Below are positions 1-12,600 of a stretch of DNA of 64,000 nucleotides, piece after piece; the first letter of the stretch is position 1, and each line of letters starts with the position of its first letter. The notes under the pieces are model-generated. The model saw nothing but the letters and a program-made list of their open reading frames with translations. It was not told the origin of the DNA and made no database searches. The DNA lies in the NCBI GenBank assembly GCA_029224185.1, contig CM055198.1:22304536-22368535 (forward strand), in the 5' to 3' direction. Made by a program: the position numbers and the translations under genes. Source of the DNA: Karalla daura (taxonomy: Eukaryota; Chordata; Actinopteri; Chaetodontiformes; Leiognathidae).

Positions 1-219
1 CCCTGTCAGGAGCCAGCAGAGTGAAAGGGAGAATCAATTACAACCCAACTAAGGAGAAAGAGTTGGTTGCTTGATGGCTACACGTCAAGAGGACTGTAGG
101 TCACTAGGCGCGCCTGTGTGTGCGTGTGTGTGTGTGCGTGTGTGTGTGTCTGTGTGCGCTTGTTTGTGTGTTGACGTTTACGTACTGGTGAATGTGAAAA
201 TCGAGCCTGTTTCCTGGAT

Positions 220-350
220 TCAGATTACATCATTTTCATTTTAAAGACTCAGCTCCAATTAAGTAATTAGTTGCGTGGTGTTTCTCTAATTATAGAGCTG
301 TTCATAAAGAGCTGCTGACCGGCCAAAATAGCAAGTGCTGCACTTTTTCC
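220..350. promoter_or_regulatory. Candidate conserved non-coding element 1 in rsrc1 intron
   Basis: This repeat-free stretch has three homeodomain-type cores close together (CAATTAAG, TAATTAG, CTAATTAT) followed by a GC-richer segment. It is not coding in any frame and sits between two dinucleotide tracts. It was picked by composition only. Confidence 0.3.
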
Positions 351-364
351 CCCCGCCGTGCCTG

Positions 365-366
<2 letters not shown>

Positions 367-435
<69 letters not shown>
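367..435. repeat. (CA)n microsatellite, 69 bp
   Basis: Uninterrupted CA dinucleotide run in the rsrc1 intron. Confidence 0.97.
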
Positions 436-437
<2 letters not shown>

Positions 438-1493
438 AGACAGAGCCTAGTTTAACATCAACTTAATGTAGTCAAGCGCATGTTATTTCTGGTAGGGGCA
501 GAGCCGGCCTCTATGTTCTAATCACATTAAAATAGCAGCTCTGTGCTTCATAAGGAGCCCCTCCAGTCTGGCAGACACATTATTGTACTCCAGGTTTTCT
601 TTTTTTTTCTCCTTCCGCTCTTCTTTTTTTACAAGCCTCTTATATTTTATAGTAAACACTAGCTGCCCTTCAGGATTCGCTGTGCGGAAAGTGTGTCATA
701 AATCAGCCCTAATAAGTATCTCCTTAAAGTAACAACGTCGAGGGGCTCGGTTTTTGTTTTCCCTGGCGCGTCCCGCTGTGATAAGCAGTAATTGTGGGAG
801 ATGGGCACAGCGTAGCCTGCGGGACGTCAGTCAGCTGGCAGCCTGCAGCCATCAGTCTTTCCAGCGTTTGGTCGGCCGTAGCAACACACAACGGGAGGAA
901 AGGGAAAAGTACACAGGAATGAGTTTGAGGAGTAGGTTAGCTGTGTTAGCTCACACCTCACATCTCGACCCCAACACGCTGTATTGACATCCTCGCCCGT
1001 TTTACATTCATTGATGTAAGATTCAAGTCAGCTTCATATGCAGGACTCACAGCGGCCTGTCCCATGGACATATGGTACAACATGCAGGAGGTAGTAAAAC
1101 AAACATACTGTAAAAAAAACTGCTTGGATTGACTTTTTACAAGAAAAAACACTTTGTATTATATATTATATATATATATAATAACAGAAATAACCATATT
1201 GACAGCTACGTCAGTTCATTATTGTCACATATGTTGTTGCTTGTTTATACCCCAGGGCTGACACCAGGACGTCAAAATGTGGATTGTTCCTACAGCTACT
1301 TCGACCACTGTCTGACTTTTGGTACCTATAGGCTTTCTTTGGCTTCTCTAGCTTCCTCAAGCTAGAGAAGCTCTGTGGACACTTTATGGTTTTAGTCATG
1401 GATAAACAAAGTCTAAGTATATGTTGGTCAAGAGTATGGCTACACATGTGTACATCTTGTATGGATGTATACTGTGAACATCCTCATATATAC

Positions 1494-1589
<96 letters not shown>
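1494..1589. repeat. (TG)n-(TA)n compound microsatellite
   Basis: A short TG run passes directly into about 80 bp of alternating TA with one phase slip near 1537. The AT tract is self-complementary and can form a cruciform. Confidence 0.97.
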
Positions 1590-1940
1590 CACAAGGGAGC
1601 TGGTCTTGTTTTTATTTAACAATGACAAGAAAGAATCTTGATCAAGGTCATAAGAGTGCAGAGAGGGTTCATCGTCTTGCTATCTTAAAGTTTGTTTTCT
1701 GAAAAAGAAAAAATGATCCCAGAACAGTGTGAGTATTTAATAAGAGGGAAGGAAACCTGCATTTAATACCAAATGTTTGGAATGCCACCGGTCCCCCTTT
1801 CAAGCCCGTGGACAGGGAAAGTGGCTGTGATCTTGAAGATCTCACCACTCAGCCTGTGAAAGCTTCACTATTTAATGAGATTCTGTGATGCTGCCCAGGC
1901 ACAGGACATCGACCAACACTCATACTGCTCTCTTTCTCTC

Positions 1941-1943
<3 letters not shown>

Positions 1944-2009
<66 letters not shown>
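1944..2009. repeat. (CA)n microsatellite, 66 bp
   Basis: Uninterrupted CA run preceded by a CT-rich leader. Confidence 0.97.
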
Positions 2010-2010
<1 letters not shown>

Positions 2011-3551
2011 CATGAGAAATACGGCCACCTGGTTCTGGTTATAACCTCTGTGTTTGCAGTCAGCGCTGTGCCGTTGGGTCAGCAGGAGAAGTCAGGTCTT
2101 AGATAGGATTTCAGATAAATAGCTGACTTATATGCTGTAAATATACAGTAGATGCTTTTAAACTATGTTTGCACTAGTTTCTTCGCCCAAAAGGTGGACT
2201 CCTGAACGCATGGCAGCGAGGGCGCCATTTATACACATGATAGTGATAGGCACAATGTCAACAAGGCAACAATAAACATGTCAGTCCTGATGAATGGCAA
2301 AATCTCCATCTGAGCCAATTACAAGTAAATACTGTACTGTTACTTTTTTGTGCCGTAATGTAAACGGAGCATTTGAAAGCGAGAATGTGGCACGATTGCG
2401 TAATTTCCCCCAAAAATGTGCCTCATCAAAGTCTCATATGTTATGTCTGAGGTTTGCATGACAGGTATGTGAGCAAACAAATAACGCAGCAATCCTTTAG
2501 ATCAGTCAGTGCAGTTTTGATGGCAGAATCAAACAATTACATGCATCATCGTGTCTCATAAATACAGTCCAAATATAGCCGGGGCCTCAGATATTGCACG
2601 TGATGGATGGATGGAGGGATCGACTGGGAACAATCCATTGTTCCTCCCTCAGATTTCGTAACGGCTGCAGACAGAAGGAGCTTTTAATTGTGGCGTGATT
2701 GTTTTTAGCGCAAACGGGGGGGAGAGAATATACAGCGGATGAGCCGAACTGGGGGTCAGTCGAGGAGAGGAAGTCGGGAGCCGTGGTCGGGGTTGAATGA
2801 CAGAGGAGTGGGAAGTGGCGAGTCTGGGAGGCAGGGAGGAAGATGTGGAAGGAGATAGGCGAGCGTGGCGCATGGCTGCCGTGTCATCCTGTCATTAGCG
2901 GGTTGTTTGGGTCTTTAATTCATCATTCAGACCTTTATTGACTGGAGAGTGGGAGATCGCTATCACAGGGAGACACTAGAAGCAGCGCGTGTGTTTGCCA
3001 CTCAGTCACCAGCTGCTCTTCATTTCCTGATGCCAAATAGATATCACATAAACATATCACATGCCATTATCGGGAAGGTCAGAAAACACCGGGAATCAGG
3101 TAGGGCGCCTTGCCTTCATTCTGCAGGACTTTAGACGTTTTGAGGCTTTTATTCACTGTTTATGCACACGTGGTCAGTGTGGGCAAAGCGAGGCAGACAC
3201 AGACGTAGACCTGTGAGAGGATAGGATGAAATGAGTGTGAGTGATGTGTGCCGGGCCTCTGGTGACTGGGACAGGACGTCTTCTCCACAGAGACCAGTTG
3301 ACTCTGATAAGAAGGTGAGCACCGCAGGGGATCCGTGCATGTATTAGTGGCTGGAGGTGCGTTGTAGGGAGACGTGTGGCTTTCTTTTTTTTCTGAAACA
3401 ATGCAAGGAGGCGGGGGCAACATATGAGTGACTGTGTGTGTGTCTGTGTGTGTGTGTGTGTGTGTGGTCTCGTGGGAACACACATTAGACTGCCTTAGCC
3501 ACCTGCTCTGTCATTGGACATCTCCCCTCTTACAACCACATACATACATGC

Positions 3552-3672
<121 letters not shown>

Positions 3673-3920
3673 CTCCTCTGGGACCTGCCTGGGACATCTG
3701 GCTCGGCCCTTCAGAGGGTTCCTTCATTTGGAGCGACCGGTTGACCCCCCCCCACCCCCCTCCAGACAGGCGTCAGCGACACAGCTCGTCGTTGCCATTG
3801 AAGCCTTTAATGACACCCTGCAGATCTGTGCAGAGGAGGCAGCGTTTTCAGCTCTTTCCACATTTGGATTGTTTTGATTTTGATAGCGACTCGTTACTCA
3901 TACCTCCGGGTTTGCTGCTG

Positions 3921-3956
<36 letters not shown>

Positions 3957-4019
3957 CCTCTCTCCCCTCCTTCCCCTTCTTTCCTCTCTGTCTCTCTTAC
4001 TCACAGACGTCTCATTTTT

Positions 4020-4445
4020 CAGTGCCTAAAGTTGCAGGGTATTAGTTATGCAAATATTGACGTGCAGCTTTGCCCTGCTAGCTATCAATTGAAATCAGCA
4101 AATCGATGGGCCTAATAGCTGCTCATTAGCCACTTGATGCATTTCCAGGGCTACCATCAGAACCTGTCAGCAGCCACCAATCAATACAGTCTAAAAGTAT
4201 TACCTAACCAAGGCCCACATCAGACACCTTTTTAATAACCTAAGTTGGACCTCGTCTGGCTTTAGGAAGGCCGGCCGGGTGGATCAAGGCCGAAACTTCT
4301 TTTGTCATATCACCAGAATATCTCATTAGCAGCGGCGTTCCTAGACACCACGCAGACACGTACGGTTCCTTATTTGCTTTTAGCGACAGAGTGAAGAAAA
4401 CCCTGGCCGAGAGTCATCGGGGCCCGATAATGAAATTTCATCAGT
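4020..4445. promoter_or_regulatory. Candidate conserved non-coding element 2 in rsrc1 intron
   Basis: About 425 bp of complex, non-repetitive sequence between a CT-rich run and a simple T run. It contains a perfect POU octamer ATGCAAAT at 4048-4055, several TAAT cores, and repeated ATTAG/CTAAT motifs. This is the texture of vertebrate developmental enhancers. No ORF or splice structure is supported. Confidence 0.4.
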
Positions 4446-4785
4446 CGGATTTTAATAAGTAACCTATTGTCTCATTTTTTTTTTCTTTTCTGTTGTTGTG
4501 GAGTCCAATTCCCAGGCATGCGTTAGAGCAGCCTGTTTGTTTGGGCCTGGAGAATCGTACGGTAAAGACTTTGATGCATCCAGGATGCTGCTGCTCAGAA
4601 CGGGGCCAGACCGGAGCCCCTCTATCGCCCCCAGCACACAGCCCTGCTAAGCTCAACTCAGCTGTTTGATGCCAAGCGAGTGTGTGCGTGCTGCGTGTCT
4701 TTGTATGTGTGTGTGTGAGTTTACGCAGCTCAGGGGTTACATAAACAAGAGCAGCTAGCCTACAGGTAAGACCCACAGGAGACCA

Positions 4786-4828
<43 letters not shown>

Positions 4829-5199
4829 TGGATGGAGAGAGTGAGAGAGAGATGGAGCGCCAGCCTCTTACCTTGGCATTCCCCTGGTGTTGTCGCCATT
4901 GCAGGAGCTGGATGTTCACTAATGAAGGGCGAGCTGGAAAATGACTAAAGGAGGTGGTAAACAAAGTTGCCGCACGCGCACACACACACACACTGAATGG
5001 GCTCGCACATGTGCGTTAATGCGGTTAACTTGGTGGAGGCTGAGCATCCATCCGTGCATGTGTGCATCCCTGATGGATGTGGGGCTGCTGCTCAGAGATG
5101 GGGCGAATGTGGGCGGACGGGGGATCGGAGGCGGAGGCTGGCAGCGGGGCAGTTGGCCGCTGGTGCAGAGAGAGGAAGAGCGGGGAAGGGGATCGGAGG

Positions 5200-5238
5200 A
5201 GGGGGGGGGGGGGGGGAGGGAGGGAGGGAGGGAGGGGG
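5200..5238 (+). repeat. Poly-G / (GGGA)n tract
   Basis: Sixteen consecutive G followed by AGGG repeated four times and a final G5. This has the G-quadruplex pattern of four or more G3 runs with one-base loops, on the + (rsrc1 sense) strand. Confidence 0.95.
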
Positions 5239-5244
5239 TATAGC

Positions 5245-5590
5245 GGAGATAAATCATTAGAGAGCAGGTTATTGGAAATGCAGGGAGATAAAAGAGTGAA
5301 GAAGCCAGTAATTGCCTTAAAGATCAGACTACAAAGCATTACTTTTTACAAGGCCAGCCACCAACAAAAGAGCAGTAATTTATGAGCTCAGTGTAAAAGA
5401 ATAGCATAATTACATTAAAAATTAATGCTAATGAGGGCTAAAATGGGGAAGGTGGTTATTATGAAAGTTTGTATTCATCTTCCCTGGCTTGAATGATGGC
5501 TAGTGGCTTGATTAATGGCTTAATTTCTATCAATTAGCAGGCAAAAAAATCTCCACTGAGACAGGCCTAAATTGAGCATTGAATTACACA
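5245..5590. promoter_or_regulatory. Candidate conserved non-coding element 3 in rsrc1 intron
   Basis: About 345 bp of AT-rich unique sequence with a very high density of TAAT/ATTA cores. It includes TGATTAATGG at 5509-5518, which fits a PBX-HOX composite site, and TTAAAAATTAATGCTAATG near 5415. A G-run lies on one side and another G-rich run on the other. It is the most enhancer-like block in the window by eye. Confidence 0.45.
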
Positions 5591-5830
5591 TCTTAGCTGC
5601 GGTGCAGAGAGGGGGGGGTGGGGGGGGGTGAGGAGGAGGAGGAGGGCACACATTATTGAAACCTGGGAAAGCAAGAGGGCTTCAGTGTGTGCGTGTGTGT
5701 GTGCACGTGTGCGTGCGTGCACATGTGAAAGCCTGGGCATGAGTTCCAAAACTTAGACAAATGTTTCTCCTCCTGTATCCTGAGAACTGGGGTGTGTGTG
5801 TGTGTGTGTGCGCGTGTGTGTGTGTGTGGC

Positions 5831-5861
<31 letters not shown>

Positions 5862-6459
5862 CGTGTGTGTGTGTGTCACTGCTGAGCTTGCAGTCATGTT
5901 GCAACTCTTCAGAATGAGCCGCGGCCATTAAAAAACTATATGTGATTACAAAGAAATCTTTGTGAATCTTAATCTGTCTTGAAAACTAGGATGGCCTGAG
6001 CTGTAGCTTGTCAGTGGAAGGAGTGGCATCTCTGTCCCTGGCAGGACGGCTCCTCGCCTGCGCGTGCTTCAGCTGGCTGGTCTGGCCTTTTCTCTGCCAG
6101 CCTGTTGGTTTTAACACCTTCATAAAACGCCTCTAAACTCTCCATTCGCCTCATAATTCCAAAACGCCGTCAACAACAAAAAAAAAAATCCTTCACAATT
6201 TGCGAGACCTCAATAAAGCCAGCAGTTAGCGCTCCTTTTTATATTTATTTATTTTTCTCTCCCCGCAACAACAACAACAACAACAACAACAAGTGCTGCG
6301 GTTAATTTCTCTGGCGCACTCAATTACTGGGATTAATCAGGGGGCGGTATATCCAGCCCGGCTGCTGCTGACTGACAGACTGGAGACCAAAGTCAAGTTC
6401 CAAAGGCACCGAGCCGGCCGGCCCCAGGCCTGCGCCCGCCGCACGCTTGCCTTGTTGAA

Positions 6460-6476
6460 CAGCGCCCTCTCCTGGC
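6460..6476 (-). promoter_or_regulatory. CTCF-like motif (minus orientation)
   Basis: The minus strand reads GCCAGGAGAGGGCGCTG, a close fit to the vertebrate CTCF core (CCASNAGRKGGCGC). It lies in the rsrc1 intron. Motif match is by eye; occupancy is unknown. Confidence 0.45.
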
Positions 6477-7009
6477 CGGGAGGCAGCGCCGCCTGCCAGG
6501 CTGCAGGGCCGGCCGGAGATGTGTTTCCATTGGCTGGTTTGATTTTCTCTCCCATCTTCTGCTCTTAATCAATGAAGTGGACAAACAGCTATTTAGAGAG
6601 AACAATAGCCTATTGATTCCCGGCCACTCATCAGCGCGGCAGTCTGTCCAACTAATTTCGGTAATGAGACGGCGGGTGAGTTTTCTGACTGCCCGCTCTC
6701 ATACGTGCGCACACGCATGCATGTGGAGGACGCGTTGACATGTGTGTCGCAGTCAGGATCCATTATTCCAAAAACAAAATGCAACAAACGCTTATTGATC
6801 GAGCTTGACTCCATTTCCTGGTCTGCGGTAATGCTCGTAATGCACTTCAGCATAGAGACACAGAGCAATAGAGAGCTACCAATAACCTCATTTAAAGCAT
6901 GCATACACACACTCACACTCACATCCAAATATATACATGCATATAATTGTATCTACTGATGTTGCGTCTTCCCATCTGCCTCCCTCCCTCCCTCTCTCTC
7001 TCTCCCTCC

Positions 7010-7041
<32 letters not shown>

Positions 7042-7114
7042 GCCTGTCTGTTTTCCCTCTCTCAGCTTTCACTCCGTCCTCCTCTCATCGCTCTCCGAGA
7101 CGCGTCCCTAATGC

Positions 7115-7601
<487 letters not shown>

Positions 7602-8681
7602 ATGCACACAGTAGTCAGCCTGTTAGCGCGTTCCCTACTTTATGCAGGGTATTTGCGTTCAAAGGACGAGGGAGAAAGGGCCAAATGGAAGAAGTGAATA
7701 ATCTGTGGCGCGTTAATTGCCGGCAGCATCGGGTTTTCACCCGTGCATGCTCACATGCACGCTCACGTGCACACTCACGTGCACGCTCCCGCGTGGTGAT
7801 AGTGGGGTGAAGGACAGGCCGCAGTCTCCAGGAGGATATTGGGCCAGTGTTCAGACTTCATCTAGCAGCCCAGTCAAGGTAATGACTATTTTTGGAGCGG
7901 ATCACATCTCCCCCACACAGGATGACAAGCTGATAGTCCGTCATATAGCACGGCTTAATTCCACTTGTCACTCACTTGTCCAATTCTGCAGTGCATTTAA
8001 ATCAAAATCCAGCTTGTTTGAGTGCTATTATGAACTGTAATAGGGAGTGTGTGTGTGTGTGTGTTGGGAGGGGGGGGGTGAGATAGCATTTGATGCTTTT
8101 CTACAAAAGCTGAACAAATATTCATTTATTCATTAAACACAAGGGCCATGAAGATCTGTTGTGACACCCTCTCTGTAGCTGCTAATGGATTGAATTAATT
8201 CCTACTATTAGCACCAAATGTGTGTTGTGTGTGGTGTGTGTGTGTGTGCGCGTGCCTGTGTGTGTGTGTGTGTGGTTTGAATGTACAGGATAACACCAGC
8301 CTCAAGTGCAAAATGTGTAAGTCCGCATACACACGTGTACATGTGGGAGTACACAGAGTATCCTGATGCTCAGGTGTGTGTGTGTGTGTGTGTGCGTGCG
8401 CGCGTGTGCACGTGCGTGTGTGCGTGCACATGTGTGTGTGTGCGTGTACGTGCGTGCGCGTGTGTGGCCGTGCGTGTGTGTATATGTGTGTGCGCTCCCA
8501 TTTGTGTACTTGTTTTTATGACACAGCCTACATGAGCGGAGCAGAGAAACATGGATGTCTGCTGGATTGACAGATAGAGAGATGGGAGAGTGCAGGAGAG
8601 GACGGATGGATGGGGGAGAGAGGGATGAATATTGACTGATCAGTGGAAAGATTGACAGCCAGAGAATAATGGGAGCATTCA

Positions 8682-9000
<319 letters not shown>

Positions 9001-9039
9001 TGTTGCTTACTTTCCCGGCACACCTATTTTTTGCCCTCC

Positions 9040-9540
9040 TACGCTGTGCCGACTGCTCTTGAATTCTTATTATCTGATATGCAGAATCCTGATGTGTTTA
9101 TATCCGAGAGTAATTTACTGGAAACCCTTCCTGTCTTTTTGTTTGATTGGACGAGCCGCAGCAAAATACTTTCTGATACATGAAAAACTATATGAAACCT
9201 AATCAGATTTTAGTCTGCGTAATGAAATTCCATTGCAGTGAGTTTGTGTTCATATTTTGATTATTTTAGAATGCATTATCCCAGTGTAATTCACTGTCTG
9301 GCTATTATCTTGTTAGTGTTTTTTTCTCCACTTGCCTTTTGTAGCATCTCTATGCCCTTGGCTAAGCAAGAGTCCTTTTTTCATGGGGGCCGAGATTAAA
9401 ATAGGGGAAAATCAGATATTTCGTATCGTATGTGTCAAAAAGTATTATAAAGAGAGATAACAAACAATCAACTAAGCCCAGTCCAAATGAAATCTGCTCC
9501 CTTTCAGAGAATGACAAGAGATGGCTGACCCTGTGCACAT
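9040..9540. promoter_or_regulatory. Candidate conserved non-coding element 5, just upstream of an rsrc1 exon
   Basis: Unique AT-rich sequence between the 317 bp CT tract and the TG repeat before the exon at 9646. It has a GATA-like core (TTATCTGATA) and many ATTA cores (CCTAATCAGATTTTAG, TTGATTATTTTAG, GCATTATCCC). No coding potential is seen. Confidence 0.3.
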
Positions 9541-9556
9541 TTGTGTGTGTTTCTGG

Positions 9557-9558
<2 letters not shown>

Positions 9559-9603
<45 letters not shown>
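9559..9603 (+). repeat. (GT)n repeat upstream of rsrc1 exon
   Basis: Perfect 45 bp GT run ending about 40 bp before the AG acceptor at 9644-9645. In RNA it is a UG repeat beside a 3' splice site. Confidence 0.95.
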
Positions 9604-9605
<2 letters not shown>

Positions 9606-9645
9606 TTTTGTTCATCGCCTTCCTTCTGTGTAACATGTGTTTCAG

Positions 9646-12600
9646 AGGGAACTTCTCTGGAGGAGCAAGTGCGAAGGATAAAGGACATCGAGGCCATTGA
9701 GAGTGATTCCTTTGTTCCTCAGGCTTTCAAATCATCCAGGGATGACATAAAGGTGCGTTCTGTCTCTCTTTCTCTCCCTGCCCCTCACTCTCGCTATCTT
9801 TTCACTCCGTCTCTTATTGAATTTACCTCTCCGCAACGCTGTGCCGTCTGTCCAGAGACAGCCCAGACCAAATCAAACATTCATTCAGCGCCGTTTGTTC
9901 CCGACCTGAGACGGTTTCATCAGACGCTCCGCTGTTCGCCGCCTCCAGAGCGCCAGCACCCACACAAAAGCCACAGCAGGCAGCCGCCATCCCCGTGTCT
10001 CCCCCCTCCCCGTCTCGCTGTCCCCCCTCTGGTTGTGCAGATGCAGACAAAACACAGAAGTCATTATTAGAATGTCCTCCGAAGGAGCAGGGATTAGATT
10101 TGTGCTTTGGGCTGTTCTTAAAGACGACATGTGACAGCACAGACATTTGGGGTGAACAGGACAAAGGTCGAGACCTGGAGACTCCATAAGCCATAACACA
10201 TATGTGATGTCTGTGGGCAGAGAGCAGGTGAGATAATAGATGGATGATAGATCAGTGATAAAGTGTTGCAGCCATGATGTCAGAGAGGTTGAGCAACAAC
10301 AATAGTCACCGGGAATCAGGAATCAACTGGAGAGATGAGAAATACTCATCACTTTTTTAATGTATACCACCTTAGAAAATAATGGCAAATGTAATCTGAA
10401 TGGTAGTCTGTGTCATTGTGAGTGATGCAATGTAATAGTAATGCAGCATTAGATATGTCCATGACGTAGACATGGTCTGTTCACTTCAGATGAGAGGGTG
10501 TGTTATTAGAGGCTATCGAGACTATCGGGAGCTCTTCCAAATTAAATCAGAACATCTAATAACACAGTGTGTTGGATGTCCGTCTGGCAGGACGAGATTT
10601 GACAAAAATGATGTGAAAAGACTTGACAAGAACTACGGCTCATGCACAGAACGCCCTTCAATGGGAACAAGTATAGAAATGTTATTTCTATTTGCAAAAA
10701 AACTGAACGGAAACACATTCACAAAATAGAAAAATTGAGATTGTTTTGCATAAAATGAAAAAAAAATAGCTCTGGTTCAAAGAGATGCAGCTCTGTAAAC
10801 ATTTTAATTACCTACTCTCTGAGCACACAAGTACTTTAATGAAATACAAATCCATGTTTGCGGTGTTTTTGTTTTGTTTCTTGGCAGCTTCGCTGGTTTT
10901 CAGGTGAATCTCTCGGGTACCGTCCTCACACTCTTTAAGCATTGGCTCATAAAAAGGTTCAATAAGGAACCCCAGGGTTCCCTCCACCGAATCAAAGAGG
11001 CTGTTGCTGCAAAAAAACAATCACTTTATTATACTGGAGACGATTCTCTTGCACCTTAACTACCTCTGTTTTTACTTCAATGAGTTGAGTCGCTTACTTT
11101 CAGCTGAATCTTGCTAAAATGATATAACTGTTCATCAATCTCACGGCAGGGAAATTTGCAGAGTTACAGAAGAAAACATGAGTAAATAAAGCAAATTATA
11201 CCATCATTGCACCGAGGGAGCATTGATGTTACACAGTTTTGTCGAACGGTTTCTGCGTTTCAGTGGAATCTTAATAAAACAAACATAAACCTAGTTAATG
11301 AGCGTTGTCCTGGAGCAGTTTCTGACTGGAAGAAGGAGGAGACGCTCTGGACTGTGTAATGTGGCCACCATTGTTAGCTGATGCTGCCTCACATGTGCCT
11401 CACACGACTCTGTGAATGATAGCTGATAAATATGTAATCAAAGCCGTGACCAGTTAGCAGAGGGCTCAGAGACACTGGTGAATACCTGGCATGTGCACCA
11501 CAACAATCATCAATTATCTAAAGGTGTGTCAGATGAATTCATATCTATTTGCATTTGCTTGATGTTGTCCTGTAAAATGCTTCTATAGAGATCCTCAGTA
11601 GCATCCAGACGATTGCTCCCCATCCTTTCAGCTGCAGTGTCTCTGAGATGGAGAGGATAACGGCTTGTTCTCGGGCACATTGTTTGACTGCTCTGGAACA
11701 GATAGCATGTGGTTATTTCTTATTTAATGAGACTGATAATTAATTAAACTTTTCCAGACTAAATAGTGCCAACAAGCCGCATTCATTAGAAATGTTTACT
11801 CAGCATATTGTTGCCAAGAATGGTGGTGACCAGTGATATTATCTGATGTTTGGCTCGTGACCACGTGTTTCATATCTCGCTCACTTTTTTGTTTCCTGCC
11901 AAATGAATTTTAAATAGATCTTTCCAACTGGGTAAACATTTGCTCCGGGGCTGGTTTGAGGAGTGTTTTAAACATGAATGCACTTGGCAAAGTATTAGTT
12001 TTGATGCATCTTCTTTATCAAGTACAACAAGGAGAGCGGGCCATGCTTACAAATATGGGCTTCTAGTAGTTTTTAAGTGATACCTCCAGGGACGAGGAAG
12101 AGTCTCTTCAAACGGTCTCAGCCTGGACTAACAGCCACATCATGTCTTAAGGAGAGAGGAGGAGACGCTCATGTGTCCAACACTGAAGGTTACCACTAAT
12201 GGAACATGCAGCGTGGAGGATATGAGGGGAGGGTCACAGGCCCACACATGTATGAGGATGAGAATGAGATTCAGGGCGAGAGCTGATTGTCACCAGTACC
12301 GCTTCTTAGGCTGTCGTCGCCATCTGCTGGACGGATGGTGTATTGATCTCACCAGGTTTAGTTTGTTCTACATGCAAAACACATATAATATGTATTATTT
12401 TCTGGTGCCTATGTGTTTTCATGGTTTCATGTTGCATTCATACATTCTTCTTTATCACATAACCTCTCTTTTTCTGGCAATAACAACAACTTCACAGGCA
12501 TTAGCATGTCTAAATTGAAAGATAAACTAGAATATTCCTGTATTTAGACAGACAGACGACAGACACACAGATGCCCACAGCTGCTTCATCTGATGTGATT

